Program-made: the position numbers and the translations under genes
Notes under the pieces: model-generated
Database searches by the model: none
What the model was told of the DNA's origin: nothing
What the model saw: the letters and a program-made list of their open reading frames with translations, nothing else
Shown: piece after piece, positions 47,673-56,906 of the stretch
Position numbering within the stretch: the stretch's first letter is position 1
Layout of the letters: the number at the start of each line of letters is the position of its first letter
NCBI GenBank assembly: GCA_963848825.1
Contig: CAWKFA010000008.1
Span: 434,001-498,000 of the forward strand
Direction of reading: 5' to 3'
DNA from: CAVVSQ01 sp963848825
GTDB lineage: Bacteria; Planctomycetota; Planctomycetia; Gemmatales; Gemmataceae
DNA length: 64,000 nucleotides

Positions 47673-49001
47673 ATGACTTCGGCTATCGAACCTTCCGGCC
47701 CGCGTTTGCGCGTCATGTGGATTTCCACCATTGGCTTCACGCTGATGTTCATGGTTTGGCTCATGCTGGGTGTGCTTGGCATTCCCATTCGCAACGAGCT
47801 ACATCTGACGGACTCCCAGCTCGAATGGCTCATCGCGACGGCGATTCTCTCGGGTTCCTTGCTACGCCTTCATTTCGGGATCTGGTCCGATCGCTACGGC
47901 GGCCGGGCCACCATGATCTGCCTCTTGATTATCGCTGCCATTCCCACCTATATCTTCAGCCTGGCCGAAACCTATCCGACCCTGCTGGCCTGCACGCTCC
48001 TTTTCGGCCTTGCCGGCAATTCTTTCGCCATTGGCATCTCCTGGAACTCGGCCTGGTTTCCGCCACAACAAAAAGGGACCGCGCTTGGCGTCTTCGGCGC
48101 CGGCAATGTCGGCGCTTCCGGGACGAAACTGCTCATCGTCTTGGTGCCGACCATCTTGACGCTCATTCCGGTAGGCGGCTTCCTGGGCGGCTGGGTGCCC
48201 GGCGGCTGGCGCTTTATCCCCGCGGTTTACGCGGTATTGCTGCTCGTGATGGCGCTGGCCACCTGGCTGGTCGCTCCGACACCGGACCGCATGCCGGGCA
48301 AGGGCCGGCCCATGAAAGAAATGCTTGCTCCACTACGCTATATCCGCGTCTGGCGGCTCAGTCTTTACTACATCGTCGTCTTCGGCGCCTACGTCGCGCT
48401 TTCGGGGTGGCTGCCAAAATATTACATCGATACCTATGGCATGACCCTTTACACCGCCGCCTTGCTGACCGCCACCTACATTTTTCCGGCCAGTCTGCTA
48501 CGCCCCCTGGGTGGCTATTTGTCCGACCTTTACGGCCCGCGCGTCGTGACCTATGCCGTCTTCGTCGTCATGACGTTCAGCCTGCTGGTCCTGTCGATCC
48601 CCAATGGCGAATATTTTGGTGTTTGGTTCCAGCTCACGCCCTGGGCTTTCGCCGCGCTGATGTTTGTTGTCGGCTGCGGCATGGGTATCGGCAAAGCCTC
48701 AACCTACAAGTACATTCCCAACTACTTCCCCAATGACGTCGGCGCCGTCGGCGGCATGGTGGGCTTGCTCGGCGCACTTGGCGGCTTCTTCCTGCCGCCT
48801 CTTTTCGGCAGCCTCGGCCGCTCGACCGGCGTCCCCCAGACCGCCTTTCTCGCGCTGCTGGCACTGACCCTGGCGAGCCTGGTCTGGCTGCATTTGGTGG
48901 TGGTGAAATTGCGTGTCCATGAGCGAATCGAGACCGTCAAGAATGAAACGCCAGTGGGAGCACGCTCTACGGCACGTAGGGATGCGGTCGCGCGCACGTA
49001 G
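47673..49001 (+). CDS. Nitrate/nitrite MFS transporter (NNP family)
   Basis: Intact 442-residue transporter with twelve helices, of the NarK/NasA/NrtP group. Motifs: GIWSDRYGGRATMICLLIIA (MFS loop 2-3), the Gly-rich nitrate signature GVFGAGNVGASGTKL in helix 5, and GAVGGMVGLLGALGGFFLPP in helix 11. Located 93 bases after the nitrate reductase gene, it should import nitrate for assimilation. Its stretch of helices has no frame change, unlike its neighbour. Confidence 0.88.
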   Translation: MTSAIEPSGPRLRVMWISTIGFTLMFMVWLMLGVLGIPIRNELHLTDSQLEWLIATAILSGSLLRLHFGIWSDRYGGRATMICLLIIAAIPTYIFSLAETYPTLLACTLLFGLAGNSFAIGISWNSAWFPPQQKGTALGVFGAGNVGASGTKLLIVLVPTILTLIPVGGFLGGWVPGGWRFIPAVYAVLLLVMALATWLVAPTPDRMPGKGRPMKEMLAPLRYIRVWRLSLYYIVVFGAYVALSGWLPKYYIDTYGMTLYTAALLTATYIFPASLLRPLGGYLSDLYGPRVVTYAVFVVMTFSLLVLSIPNGEYFGVWFQLTPWAFAALMFVVGCGMGIGKASTYKYIPNYFPNDVGAVGGMVGLLGALGGFFLPPLFGSLGRSTGVPQTAFLALLALTLASLVWLHLVVVKLRVHERIETVKNETPVGARSTARRDAVART

Positions 49002-49042
49002 CTGGCCAGCGCCTTCGTCCCCAGGTTTGCGGTAAAGCTATT

Positions 49043-50863
49043 TCATACGTTGATTGACGTATGCCGGCGCCGCAGCACTCCCCGCAACTGTATGGTCCCG
49101 AGCAAGAGCAGGCAACAGCTCAGGGCGACAATAATGTAGGCAGCGGGGCCGATTCCGACTTTGGTGAGCGCTGGCGGAAGGCCTCTGCCGCCTGGCATTT
49201 CTATCCGGGTGGTCTTGCCCCCGACCCTGAACTCACCTCCTGGAATCGCATAATCGATCGCTACATATTTTCCAAAAATCACATACGTATAACTTCCGTG
49301 TTCCGGACGCACCTCATAGGCCAGGCGACTTGAGTCGGGAGACAGCACGGCCCAACCCAGTGCGACGATTGCGGCCATTCCCGACAGGATAATGAGAAGG
49401 GAACGCCACAGGGGAATGGGCTCGATAAAGCTCGTGGCGACGAGCAGCAGCAAAAGCGTGCCAAAGATCATGCCGTCGATATTCGTGAACAGGAACTCAT
49501 AGCCAAAGACCTGCGCGATGGGGACACCCCGGTCCCGGACATCCACAATTTGTAACTCTGCCAGGGGAAGAAACGGCTGGAACGTTGCGACCATGCCAAG
49601 AAAACACAAAATAATGGCCCAGCCAGTGGTCGTGCAGAAAACCGGACACAAATAACGTCTGGCGGTTGTTCGCAGAAAGGACTCGGCCCTGGCAACGCGC
49701 TCGCGGAAAACCTTTTTGCCGTCCGGCTGGCGGAAGATGCGCCACAGCCAGATGCTAACGGGGATGGCGAGCACCAGGAAAAGCGGCCAAATTATCAGGG
49801 TTAGCAAGGCGAGGATCCAAACCACTAGCGGTTGCTGCGCCGATGGGGCGGCCTGGCCCTCGAAAGACGACGGTCCCATGCGCGGCGTAGGCAACTCAGC
49901 AGTACGGGACATACTGGGCAGCGCGATTGAGTCCACGTCCGTCTTCACGTCGCTGGCATGTTGATAGCGCCTCTCGGGTTTCCTTTCCAGGGCCCGCAAA
50001 ACAATCTCGTCGAGCCTCACGTCGACGTGTACCTTCCGCGACGGGAGGTCAAACCGGCCCAGCGGCAACTCGCCCGTGAGCATCTCGTAAAACACCACGC
50101 CCAGCGAATAGATGTCCGCCCGGTGATCCACCTCAAGCGGCTTTTCCATCTGCTCCGGGGCCATGTAGTGGGGCGTGCCCATGATTTGTCCGGAACCGGT
50201 CAGTCCAATATCGACGGTTTTTTGTCCCAGGAGCTTGGCCAGACCGAAATCAGCGATCTTCACCCGGCCTTTTTTGTCCAGTAGCAGATTTTCCGGCTTG
50301 ATGTCCCGGTGAACGACATTTTGATCATGGGCATATTGCAGGGCGTCGCATATTTGCGGGACGATCTTGACTGCTTCTGCCGGCGTCAGCCTGGCTTCGC
50401 GGAGTAGATGCCGCAAGTTCATGCCGTCCACGAACTCCATGATGAAGTAGTACAGTCCATCCGTCTGGCCGAAATCATAAACGGCGACGATACCCGGATG
50501 CGAGAGCCTGGCCAGGGCACGGGCCTCGCGGGTAAAGCGTTCCGCGAAGGCAGGGTCACTTCCTGATTGGGGAGGAAGTATTTTGAGAGCCACCAGGCGG
50601 TCCAGGCCGGATTGCCGGGCCTTGTAGACGATCCCCATACCGCCGTGGCCCAGCAAACCCAGAATTTCCAGTTGCGGAAACCGCCCGGCCAGTTCTTCAA
50701 TGGACGGCGGGACGAAGCCGGCCGCATAGGGCGTGGTGCGCGCCTGGCCGGGGCCGAAACCGCTCCTCATGGCCTGCTTGAGCAGACATTCTGGACAGAG
50801 TCCTTGGGGGGCATCGGCAGGCAGGTCCTTTTCGCAGCGGGGGCATTTTCGGTTTTCCAGCAT
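49043..50863 (-). CDS. Zinc-ribbon Ser/Thr protein kinase with C-terminal membrane segments
   Basis: Intact 606-residue PknB-type kinase. The N-terminus is a zinc ribbon (CPRCEKDLPADAPQGLCPEC) typical of planctomycete kinases. The kinase domain shows LGHGGMGIVYKARQ (P-loop), LVALKILPP (Lys), VVHRDIKPENLLLDKKGRVK (catalytic loop), IADFGLAKLL and GTPHYMAPEQMEKP. Five hydrophobic segments follow, starting with LVVWILALLTLIIWPLFLVL. ATG 50863 has GAGG upstream. It lies 77 bases downstream of an ECF sigma factor gene on the same strand, the usual planctomycete pairing. Confidence 0.9.
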   Translation of the reverse strand: MLENRKCPRCEKDLPADAPQGLCPECLLKQAMRSGFGPGQARTTPYAAGFVPPSIEELAGRFPQLEILGLLGHGGMGIVYKARQSGLDRLVALKILPPQSGSDPAFAERFTREARALARLSHPGIVAVYDFGQTDGLYYFIMEFVDGMNLRHLLREARLTPAEAVKIVPQICDALQYAHDQNVVHRDIKPENLLLDKKGRVKIADFGLAKLLGQKTVDIGLTGSGQIMGTPHYMAPEQMEKPLEVDHRADIYSLGVVFYEMLTGELPLGRFDLPSRKVHVDVRLDEIVLRALERKPERRYQHASDVKTDVDSIALPSMSRTAELPTPRMGPSSFEGQAAPSAQQPLVVWILALLTLIIWPLFLVLAIPVSIWLWRIFRQPDGKKVFRERVARAESFLRTTARRYLCPVFCTTTGWAIILCFLGMVATFQPFLPLAELQIVDVRDRGVPIAQVFGYEFLFTNIDGMIFGTLLLLLVATSFIEPIPLWRSLLIILSGMAAIVALGWAVLSPDSSRLAYEVRPEHGSYTYVIFGKYVAIDYAIPGGEFRVGGKTTRIEMPGGRGLPPALTKVGIGPAAYIIVALSCCLLLLGTIQLRGVLRRRHTSINV

Positions 50864-50939
50864 GGCAGGTTCCTCGTGGGACTTCCTTTTGCCTCCTACT
50901 GACGCTTTTCTGAGCAAAGGTTACAGACATTTAAGAGCA

Positions 50940-51650
50940 TTACAGACTGAGCGCCGCCAACAGGTGTCGAAGCTCACCCTGGACTTCAGCGGGCTCGGAC
51001 ACCGTATGCGTGATTTCCGCCACGACCAGGTCCCGATATCGGCGGCGAAGACGATGCACAGCAACTTTAAGGGCACCCTCGGTCACTTCGAGTGCACTGG
51101 CGACCTGGCGATACGGCAGGTCTTCCCCCGTCAGAAAGCCTTTCAATTGCTCGAAATGGTTTACTTTGCCCCTACGCGCGTACTCTGCCTGAAGCCGCGC
51201 GAGCACCTGATCGAGAACCGTCAGCGCCCAGCGGCGTTCATATATTCTCTCGGCGGTCATCTCATGTGTAGGTTCCAGCGAGTACCGGCTTTCCCCGGCC
51301 TCGAAATCGAAAGGCACGAACCTCCGCCCACCGCCACGCTTGTTAGCCCTGGCGCGGTCGCGTTCCTTGGACACAAAATGCTTGAAGGCGGCCAGCAGGA
51401 ACGAACGAAACTTGCCGCGGTCCTGGCTGGCGGAATGGAGATAGTCCTTCTCGAGAAGGCGGACGAAAAACGCCTGCGTCAGGTCCTGGGCATCGTCAGG
51501 TTGATGGCCCTGTCGCCGAGCGAACGCGTAAAGTGGGTACCAGTACAGCTGGCACAAGGTCGCCAGTGCTCGCCTGGCAGCCGGCGACACTTCTTGCCTG
51601 GAAGCAAGCACGAGGCTCCAGCGCGTGGTGGCGAAATTACTTGGCATCAT
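50940..51650 (-). CDS. ECF-type RNA polymerase sigma factor
   Basis: Intact 236-residue extracytoplasmic-function sigma factor of the planctomycete kind. It opens with TTRWSLVLASRQEVSPAARR, which is typical of that group; region 2 has LYAFARRQGHQPDDAQDLTQ and AFFVRLLEKDYLHSASQDRG, region 4 YRQVASALEVTEGALKVAVH followed by RLRRRYRDLV. It probably directs a set of genes controlled by the kinase encoded next. No separate anti-sigma gene is adjacent, consistent with kinase-linked control. Confidence 0.9.
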   Translation of the reverse strand: MMPSNFATTRWSLVLASRQEVSPAARRALATLCQLYWYPLYAFARRQGHQPDDAQDLTQAFFVRLLEKDYLHSASQDRGKFRSFLLAAFKHFVSKERDRARANKRGGGRRFVPFDFEAGESRYSLEPTHEMTAERIYERRWALTVLDQVLARLQAEYARRGKVNHFEQLKGFLTGEDLPYRQVASALEVTEGALKVAVHRLRRRYRDLVVAEITHTVSEPAEVQGELRHLLAALSL

Positions 51651-51936
51651 TCGATGAGGTTATGGTATTTCGCTCTTCCAGGGTCAGTGGCTCGGCTGTG
51701 AGGGTGACCACGCCGCATCCTCCTCTGGTCGAAGCCAATCAACTCCGGGCTATGACTCGGCTAATAGAGCTGCCTCGCCCGGTATTTTAGTTCGACCGTT
51801 TGTATCATGAAAGGCTGCCGCAGTCACTTTTCTTTGGAGGGAGCCGTTTCCTGGCGAACCTACGGCACGAAACGTGGAGATGGATAAAATGAGGCAGGGG
51901 CTGCCTGGTCTCAATTATTTGCATCGGAGTTGTCTC

Positions 51937-52364
51937 ATGCGCCAGATTCCGCCTCATAAGCTATGGTTGGGCCATGCCGGTGACGGCCGGGATTTCAGCA
52001 GATCCTCGCTGCGGGAATACAGGCGCTGGTTCAGGTTGCCGCGGAGGAGCCGGCGCTGGCGGCGCCGCGTGATCTCATTTATTGTCGGTTCCCGCTGATC
52101 GATGGGCCGGGCAACGACAGGAAAACTCTGCAATTGGCAATCACCACGGTGGTGAATTTGGTGGAAATGAAGTTGCCCACGCTGGTAGTCTGCGGGGCTG
52201 GATTGAGCCGTTCACCCGCTATTCTTGCCGCCGCCATGGCCCTGGTTTTTCAGGACACCCCGGATGAATGTTTGAAACAGGTGGCCGAACATCACCCGGC
52301 GGACGTGGCGCCTGGCTTGTGGGACGAAATCAAGATGATGGTGCGTGATCAGGTCGAGCGTTAG
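51937..52364 (+). CDS. Dual-specificity protein phosphatase-like, one frameshift
   Basis: About 142 residues. After a shift near 51995 the protein reads AAGIQALVQVAAEEPALAAP, FPLIDGPGNDRKTLQLAITT and the phosphatase loop LPTLVVCGAGLSRSPAIL, in which Cys and Arg of CX5R are present (CGAGLSR). The usual His before the Cys is replaced by Val. The general-acid Asp is probably in LIDGPGND. It sits next to the kinase/ECF pair, on the opposite strand, and may reverse that kinase's phosphorylation (inference). Confidence 0.7.
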
Positions 52365-52392
52365 CAGGCTTGCCCTTCCTTCGCGAGACCGG

Positions 52393-53091
52393 TTATTTCG
52401 CCGCACCCTTCTCAAAGCGAACGAAGTAATTCTCCGTCAAGAACTTCTCTTCGCCCTTTTTCTGGAAGCCCGCGTCGGTGATTTCCTTGGTAAAAGCCTC
52501 CTGGCCCGCTCGAACGTGACCCAAGACGAAGTCGCTGCTCTTGCCCTCGATGCGCTGGAAGTCGATGAGGATAAGTCGTCCTCCCGGCCGCAGGGCGTCG
52601 TGGATGGTTTGCAGGGTCTTTTGCGGAAACTCAAAGTGGTGATATACGTCGCAGATGAAAACCAGGTCGACGGCGTTCTTGGGAAGTTTGGTGGAAAACT
52701 GGTCGCACAGGATCGTTTCCACGTTTTTGATCCCATTCTCCTGGCAGGTCTTCTCGATGTAGCGGAGGAATGTCGGCGCGATGTCCACGGCAAACACCTT
52801 GCCCTTGTCGCCCACCGCCGTGGCGAATTTACGCGTGAACAGCCCGGTGCCGGCGCCCACGTCGGCGATGGCCATACCGGGCGTGATCTTGCAGGCGTCG
52901 ACAATTTCCTTGGCGTGAACGGCGATCTCCCGGCTTTCCCCCTCGAACTTCGGCAAATAGTCCTTGATGTCGGGGTTTTCGAAAGGCTTGTTGATTCCGG
53001 GCCGAACGCTTGTCTCCTGAGCCGTGCTGAATGCCAGTATGAGCAAGCAAATGGCAGCGCTCCAGGCGAAGCGTGAGAATAATCGATTCAT
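52393..53091 (-). CDS. Exported SAM-dependent methyltransferase
   Basis: Intact 232-residue class I methyltransferase with a signal peptide (RFAWSAAICLLILAFSTAQE). Motif I is MAIADVGAGTGLFTRKFATA and motif II/III VFAVDIAPTFLRYIEKTCQE; VDLVFICDVYHHFEFPQ is motif IV-like, and LRPGGRLILIDFQR motif V/VI. ATG 53091 has AAGGA upstream. Exported methyltransferases with this Rossmann fold are common in planctomycetes; the substrate is not known, and how SAM reaches it outside the cytoplasm is unclear. Confidence 0.82.
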   Translation of the reverse strand: MNRLFSRFAWSAAICLLILAFSTAQETSVRPGINKPFENPDIKDYLPKFEGESREIAVHAKEIVDACKITPGMAIADVGAGTGLFTRKFATAVGDKGKVFAVDIAPTFLRYIEKTCQENGIKNVETILCDQFSTKLPKNAVDLVFICDVYHHFEFPQKTLQTIHDALRPGGRLILIDFQRIEGKSSDFVLGHVRAGQEAFTKEITDAGFQKKGEEKFLTENYFVRFEKGAAK

Positions 53092-53151
53092 CGGGTTTTC
53101 CTTCACTTTGGTTGACCTTGCGTCCGCTCCAACGATTCTCCCTGACATATT

Positions 53152-54779
53152 CTACTGCCTGCACAAGCGCACGATTGCCGGGTGCCTGCGTCCGATCTCC
53201 GCAGCCGTCTTGCCGCTCTGGTTGCGCCGTTGCGGTCGGCGCCATTGGCCAGCAGCCACTTGACGGACCCCGCTTTACCCTGCCGCGCCAGGTGCATCAA
53301 TAGCGTACTTTGCGTCTCATCGCGGGCATCGATGTTGGCCCCGGCGGCGGCCAGCAGTTCGAGCACCGGCACCGGGTCGGCTTGCGCACGTGTTTTTGAC
53401 AGGTGGAGCAGCGGCGTCAGGCCGGCATCATCGAGCGCGTTCACCGGGGCGCCGCGTTCGAGCAGCAAGGTAATCAGCGGCAGTTTGCCGCCACGCACGG
53501 CGTAGTGTAGTGCCGTGAGCCCATGTTTGCCGCGATCATCCGGCCGCGCACCGTAATCCAGCAGTACGGTGACGCGGTGAACTTCATTGGTGCTCACATC
53601 CGGCCGGCAGGCGCGCGGCAGCATCCAGGCCGGCACTTTCTTTCCGTGAGCGACGAGCAGGTCGGCGACTGGCCGCTCCGCGTCGTCGAGCCGGCCGAGA
53701 TAGGCGGTGCGCTGAACATCGGCGCCGCGTTCGAGCAGGAGTCTCACCAAATCGACGCGGTTCATGACCACGGCAAGCGTCAGCAACTTGCCGCTATGCC
53801 GTTTCACCTCGGCCCCGCGTTCAAGAAGCAGTTTTACCGCCTCGCTATTACCGCCGCGGACCGCGTGGCACAGCACCGAGACCTCCTGGAAATCGTCAAC
53901 GGGATCGATGGCGTTCACGAATTCAGGATTGCTGTCGAGATGGCGGCGCAGCGCGGGCACATCGCCCAGCCAGGCTGCCGTGAAGATGTCGTCGCGGGCG
54001 CCGTGCTCCTGCAGCAGCGCCACCAGCGCCGGCTGCCATTTCTTGGCGATGGCTAGCGGCGTGACCGCCACGCCGGTGCCCATCTGGACAATGTCACAGG
54101 CCATGGTGGCTCGCATCGGATCACATCCGGGGGAATTGCAATCGCCTCCAGCCGTTAGCGCCAGCTCAAGAATTCGCGGGCGGTTGCGATAGGTCGCAAC
54201 CCAGGCCAGCGTACGGTTATGGGTGCCGCGCCGGCTGGCAAGCGCTGGGTCGCCCGCCAGCGCCGCGCGAACCATTTCCATGCGTCCCTGGGCAGCGTCC
54301 ACCAGGAGCCGCTCGAACTTCACCTGTACCGCATCCTGCACCGCTTCGCAGCTTCTGCAGAGGTCCGGAGGTGGCGTTTCGGGGCTGTGTATCATTGCCT
54401 TGGCGATGCGCGTCAGCGGACGCATGAGTTGCTCCGCGTTCAGACCACGGGCGACAAGGGCAATACGCATGCAGCGCAGCCACGCCGCGGCAGCCTTGGG
54501 GCTGATGTAGCGGTGCTGATGCCGCCGCAGCAGCCCGCCGGCAAGATCGTCCGCATAGTTACTACTGCCGCCAAACCATTGCACGAAAAAAGGGGTTACC
54601 TCGTCCCTGCCAAAATGAGCAAAAACCTCGCGTAACAGCTCATCTTGCTCGATAAGCCGATAAAGATCCTCGACCAACGCCGCCACACCGTCGTTACCAC
54701 CCACCGCCGTCCAGAGATCGGCGGCGGGATAAGCGACTAGCGACTCACCGCGATGACGCAATGCTTTCGGAGTTAACAT
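53152..54779 (-). CDS. Truncated-globin-like / ankyrin-repeat fusion, frameshift at C-terminus
   Basis: About 540 residues. The N-terminal ~140 residues look like a truncated haemoglobin: LWTAVGGNDGVAALVEDLYR, REVFAHFGRDEVTPFFVQWF, GGSSNYADDLAGGLLRRHQH, and ISPKAAAAWLRCMRIAL. The His in RRHQHRY would be the proximal haem ligand, and the AWLRCM helix follows as in group II. After a short Cys-containing linker, at least eight ankyrin repeats run to the end, for example DVPALRRHLDSNPEFVNAID and HGLTALHYAVRGGKLPLITL. The frame shifts near 53222, ending at TAG 53152. Globin assignment is by pattern only. Confidence 0.72.
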
Positions 54780-54983
54780 GGATCGTGAGGAAGAGGGACT
54801 TGCCAACCATGTCATGTACTCATCGGCCGCGCAGTTAATATAGATGCATTCGTGTCGGCAGGCACTGGAATCTTTTTGCATCCTTACCGGCCCAAGCACT
54901 CTTGGACGGGAATTTTCGTGTCTGCGGTTCAGGGAGGCGGTCTCGCCCGGAACTATCGAGGACGGCCCTTCGGCATAGGAAAT

Positions 54984-55000
54984 GCATCTCTGAGAGATGC
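54984..55000 (+). promoter_or_regulatory. Leader hairpin before the proline-rich gene
   Basis: GCATCTCT-G-AGAGATGC: perfect eight-base arms with a one-base centre, ending four bases before the AGGAGG ribosome binding site of the gene at 55017. As RNA it could affect access to that site; as DNA it could be an operator. Confidence 0.4.
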
Positions 55001-55016
55001 CATTAGGAGGCTTAAA

Positions 55017-55268
55017 ATGTACGAACCCATGCAGACTGATCCAAAACCGGCGAATCCGCCGACTCAACCTCAGGCGCCGCCAAGGCCCGAGAGTGATCCA
55101 TCCATTCCGGGCAGGGTGCCAGAGCAACCGATGGCGCCGCCGCCTTCGCCGCCACAATCACCATCACCTGGTCCTCTGCCACCCCCGGCCTGGGGTGGTG
55201 ACGTGTACGTCCCAGACAGTTTAGACGCGACAAAACCCATTGCCGAACCGGGCTCCCCGGCAAAATGA
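55017..55268 (+). CDS. Proline-rich small protein
   Basis: An 83-residue protein starting at ATG 55017 with a perfect AGGAGG eight bases upstream, and ending before a strong terminator hairpin. Composition is about one third proline (PPTQPQAPPRPESDPSIPGR, PPPSPPQSPSPGPLPPPAWG) with acidic residues; no signal peptide or helix. It is probably disordered. The clear expression signals on both sides make it a real gene despite low complexity. Function unknown. Confidence 0.65.
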   Translation: MYEPMQTDPKPANPPTQPQAPPRPESDPSIPGRVPEQPMAPPPSPPQSPSPGPLPPPAWGGDVYVPDSLDATKPIAEPGSPAK

Positions 55269-55291
55269 ATGTGCCCTTGCTCTGAGACCGG

Positions 55292-55325
55292 CCCAGGGGG
55301 ACATGTTTGCGGATGTCCCCCTGGG
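55292..55325 (+). terminator. Terminator hairpin after the proline-rich gene
   Basis: Perfect 13-base arms (CCCAGGGGGACAT and complement) around an eight-base loop, 24 bases after the stop codon of the proline-rich gene. Confidence 0.7.
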
Positions 55326-55371
55326 TCTCTGGGGTAACTTGACGTCACTCTGAGAGCTTCGTCTTGCCGGG

Positions 55372-55518
55372 CTAGATTTCTAGCCGTGGGAATTCTCCCG
55401 GGCCAACGAACCCGTAATTATCAAGATAATAAACCGTAATTCCGCTCAGCAGCCAGGCAAAAAGCAGCAGGAGGAATACACGGTGTAGCAGCGGATCGTC
55501 GCCTGAGAGCTTAATCAT
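55372..55518 (-). CDS. Small membrane protein (48 aa)
   Basis: A 48-residue frame with GGTGGGG directly before its ATG. The protein reads as one membrane helix (HRVFLLLLFAWLLSGITVYY) between a charged start and a polar end (LDNYGFVGPGEFPRLEI). It follows the 55543 gene on the same strand by 24 bases, so the two may form an operon. Family not recognised. Confidence 0.5.
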   Translation of the reverse strand: MIKLSGDDPLLHRVFLLLLFAWLLSGITVYYLDNYGFVGPGEFPRLEI

Positions 55519-55542
55519 CACCCCACCGTGGTTTACGGCTTT

Positions 55543-56265
55543 CTATTCCTGAGACTGCTGATTACTTTGGGGCTTTTGATGCCAGACCCCCACCACATAG
55601 TGTTTCCAGGCCCCTTTTAGCGTATACCGCCAAACCGTCTGATCGTCGTTGAAGTAATATGCGTACCCCAGCGAGATGAGGGCGTCGATTCGGCATCGTT
55701 CCATTGCAAAGTATTTTCTTACTGGATCGGTTGCGGGGAACGGTATGGTTTCGACGTCGGCCAATCGCACATCATGTTTTTCAACCAGTTCCGTAAACGT
55801 CACTCCGGGCCAATTGTGTATTTCCGATTGGCCCGAGAGGTCTGGCGAGCCGATTTTGTTTGTGGTACGCATTACCGTATTGTCCGACAACATTGTGCAC
55901 AGCGTAATCCGGTTCCATTGGAGCCATTTAATGACTGTGCCGCTAACGATTATTGCCAAGGTCAAATCATCTGGGGATATCCAAAAGTCGTAGCGCCCAC
56001 GCACATTTGGGTTAACAGCGTGGTACGTGCCCAGATGCCGATAGCCGCTTTCTTCCGCTGCATCATTTGCTTTTTGCGATACGGGTGCCAACTCAATGTC
56101 CTCTCCACCAGTCGCTTTTACGCATTCTGGCACGGGCAACTTCTCCCACAGAGACGCTGCGAAAGTCAGGACGAACAAGAGTGTGATGACAAAAACAGCG
56201 ATAATAACGCAAACAGCTACGGCCACGCCCACCACCGACTCCACCCACAAAATCGCATTGTCCAC
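55543..56265 (-). CDS. Membrane-anchored protein of unknown function
   Basis: About 240 residues from a GTG at 56265 (GGGAGG upstream). One N-terminal helix (VESVVGVAVAVCVIIAVFVI) anchors a domain with RGRYDFWISPDDLTLAIIVS, VIKWLQWNRITLCTMLSDN and ALISLGYAYYFNDDQTVWRY. Similar helix-plus-globular proteins are scattered in planctomycetes. No catalytic motif recognised. The open frame extends upstream to 56322, but through a poor start. Confidence 0.6.
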   Translation of the reverse strand: MDNAILWVESVVGVAVAVCVIIAVFVITLLFVLTFAASLWEKLPVPECVKATGGEDIELAPVSQKANDAAEESGYRHLGTYHAVNPNVRGRYDFWISPDDLTLAIIVSGTVIKWLQWNRITLCTMLSDNTVMRTTNKIGSPDLSGQSEIHNWPGVTFTELVEKHDVRLADVETIPFPATDPVRKYFAMERCRIDALISLGYAYYFNDDQTVWRYTLKGAWKHYVVGVWHQKPQSNQQSQE

Positions 56266-56857
56266 CCCACACCTCCCGTTGCATTGCTCCCACAGGGTGG
56301 CTGGGCCAAATCCCAGCCACAAAGGTTAAACCCGATTTTACCTCCCCATGCCTGCAAGTGGCTACTACTCCGTCCGGCCTTTGCCAGGATTTTTCTCGAA
56401 TTTTGCTGGCCTTGCTGCCTTCGCCCCGGGCCTTTTGGGGTACCTCTGGGGTACCTGCCGACAGGCCGAGCTTGTGAGGAAGGATTCGCTACTCTTTCGC
56501 CTGCGAGGTTGGCAGCGCGCAGCGGAACGGATATGACGTTGTTCGCCATGGTGTGCTCTTTCCAAATTAAATGTCCGGGGCGTCGAAGGAGCCAATGTAA
56601 CACAGTGGGGCTTCTATTGGGTTAGCCTAAAATGAACGACGCCGACCCAGGGGGTCCATGTTTGCGGGTGGACCCTGCTTCACGTGAAGTGACCTTTTCC
56701 CTGAAGACCCCTTCAGCTTCTTCTTGAGTTTATCCGTGGCACACTCTCCATTTCAATCGTGAGAAATATGCCCCATCTACGCGGTGATGTGACCTATTCA
56801 CCGCAGTCAGGGTCATGCACGAGTACATGCATAACCCTGCCACAACGCTTCAATAAC
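56266..56857. other. Non-coding region before the ISL3 element
   Basis: About 590 bases between a gene start and the left end of the insertion sequence. A minus-strand frame from ATG near 56550 (MANNVISVPLRAANLAG) has a weak ribosome binding site and an Arg/Gly-rich composition that does not look like a protein. GGGGTACC is repeated twice near 56440. No supported gene. Confidence 0.4.
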
Positions 56858-56881
56858 GGCTCTTCGTGAAGTCGAGTGGGT
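56858..56881 (+). repeat. Left inverted repeat of the ISL3 element
   Basis: Twenty-four bases, beginning GGCTCTTCGTGAAGTC; exact complement of the right end at 58221-58244. Confidence 0.9.
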
Positions 56882-56906
56882 AAAAAAGTAGATCATCTTA
56901 CCTATT

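Noticed and set aside
56217..56603. Minus-strand frame MANNVISVPLRAANLAG upstream of the 55543 gene
   Set aside because: Weak start signal and low-complexity Arg/Gly/Pro content; no sign of a folded protein.
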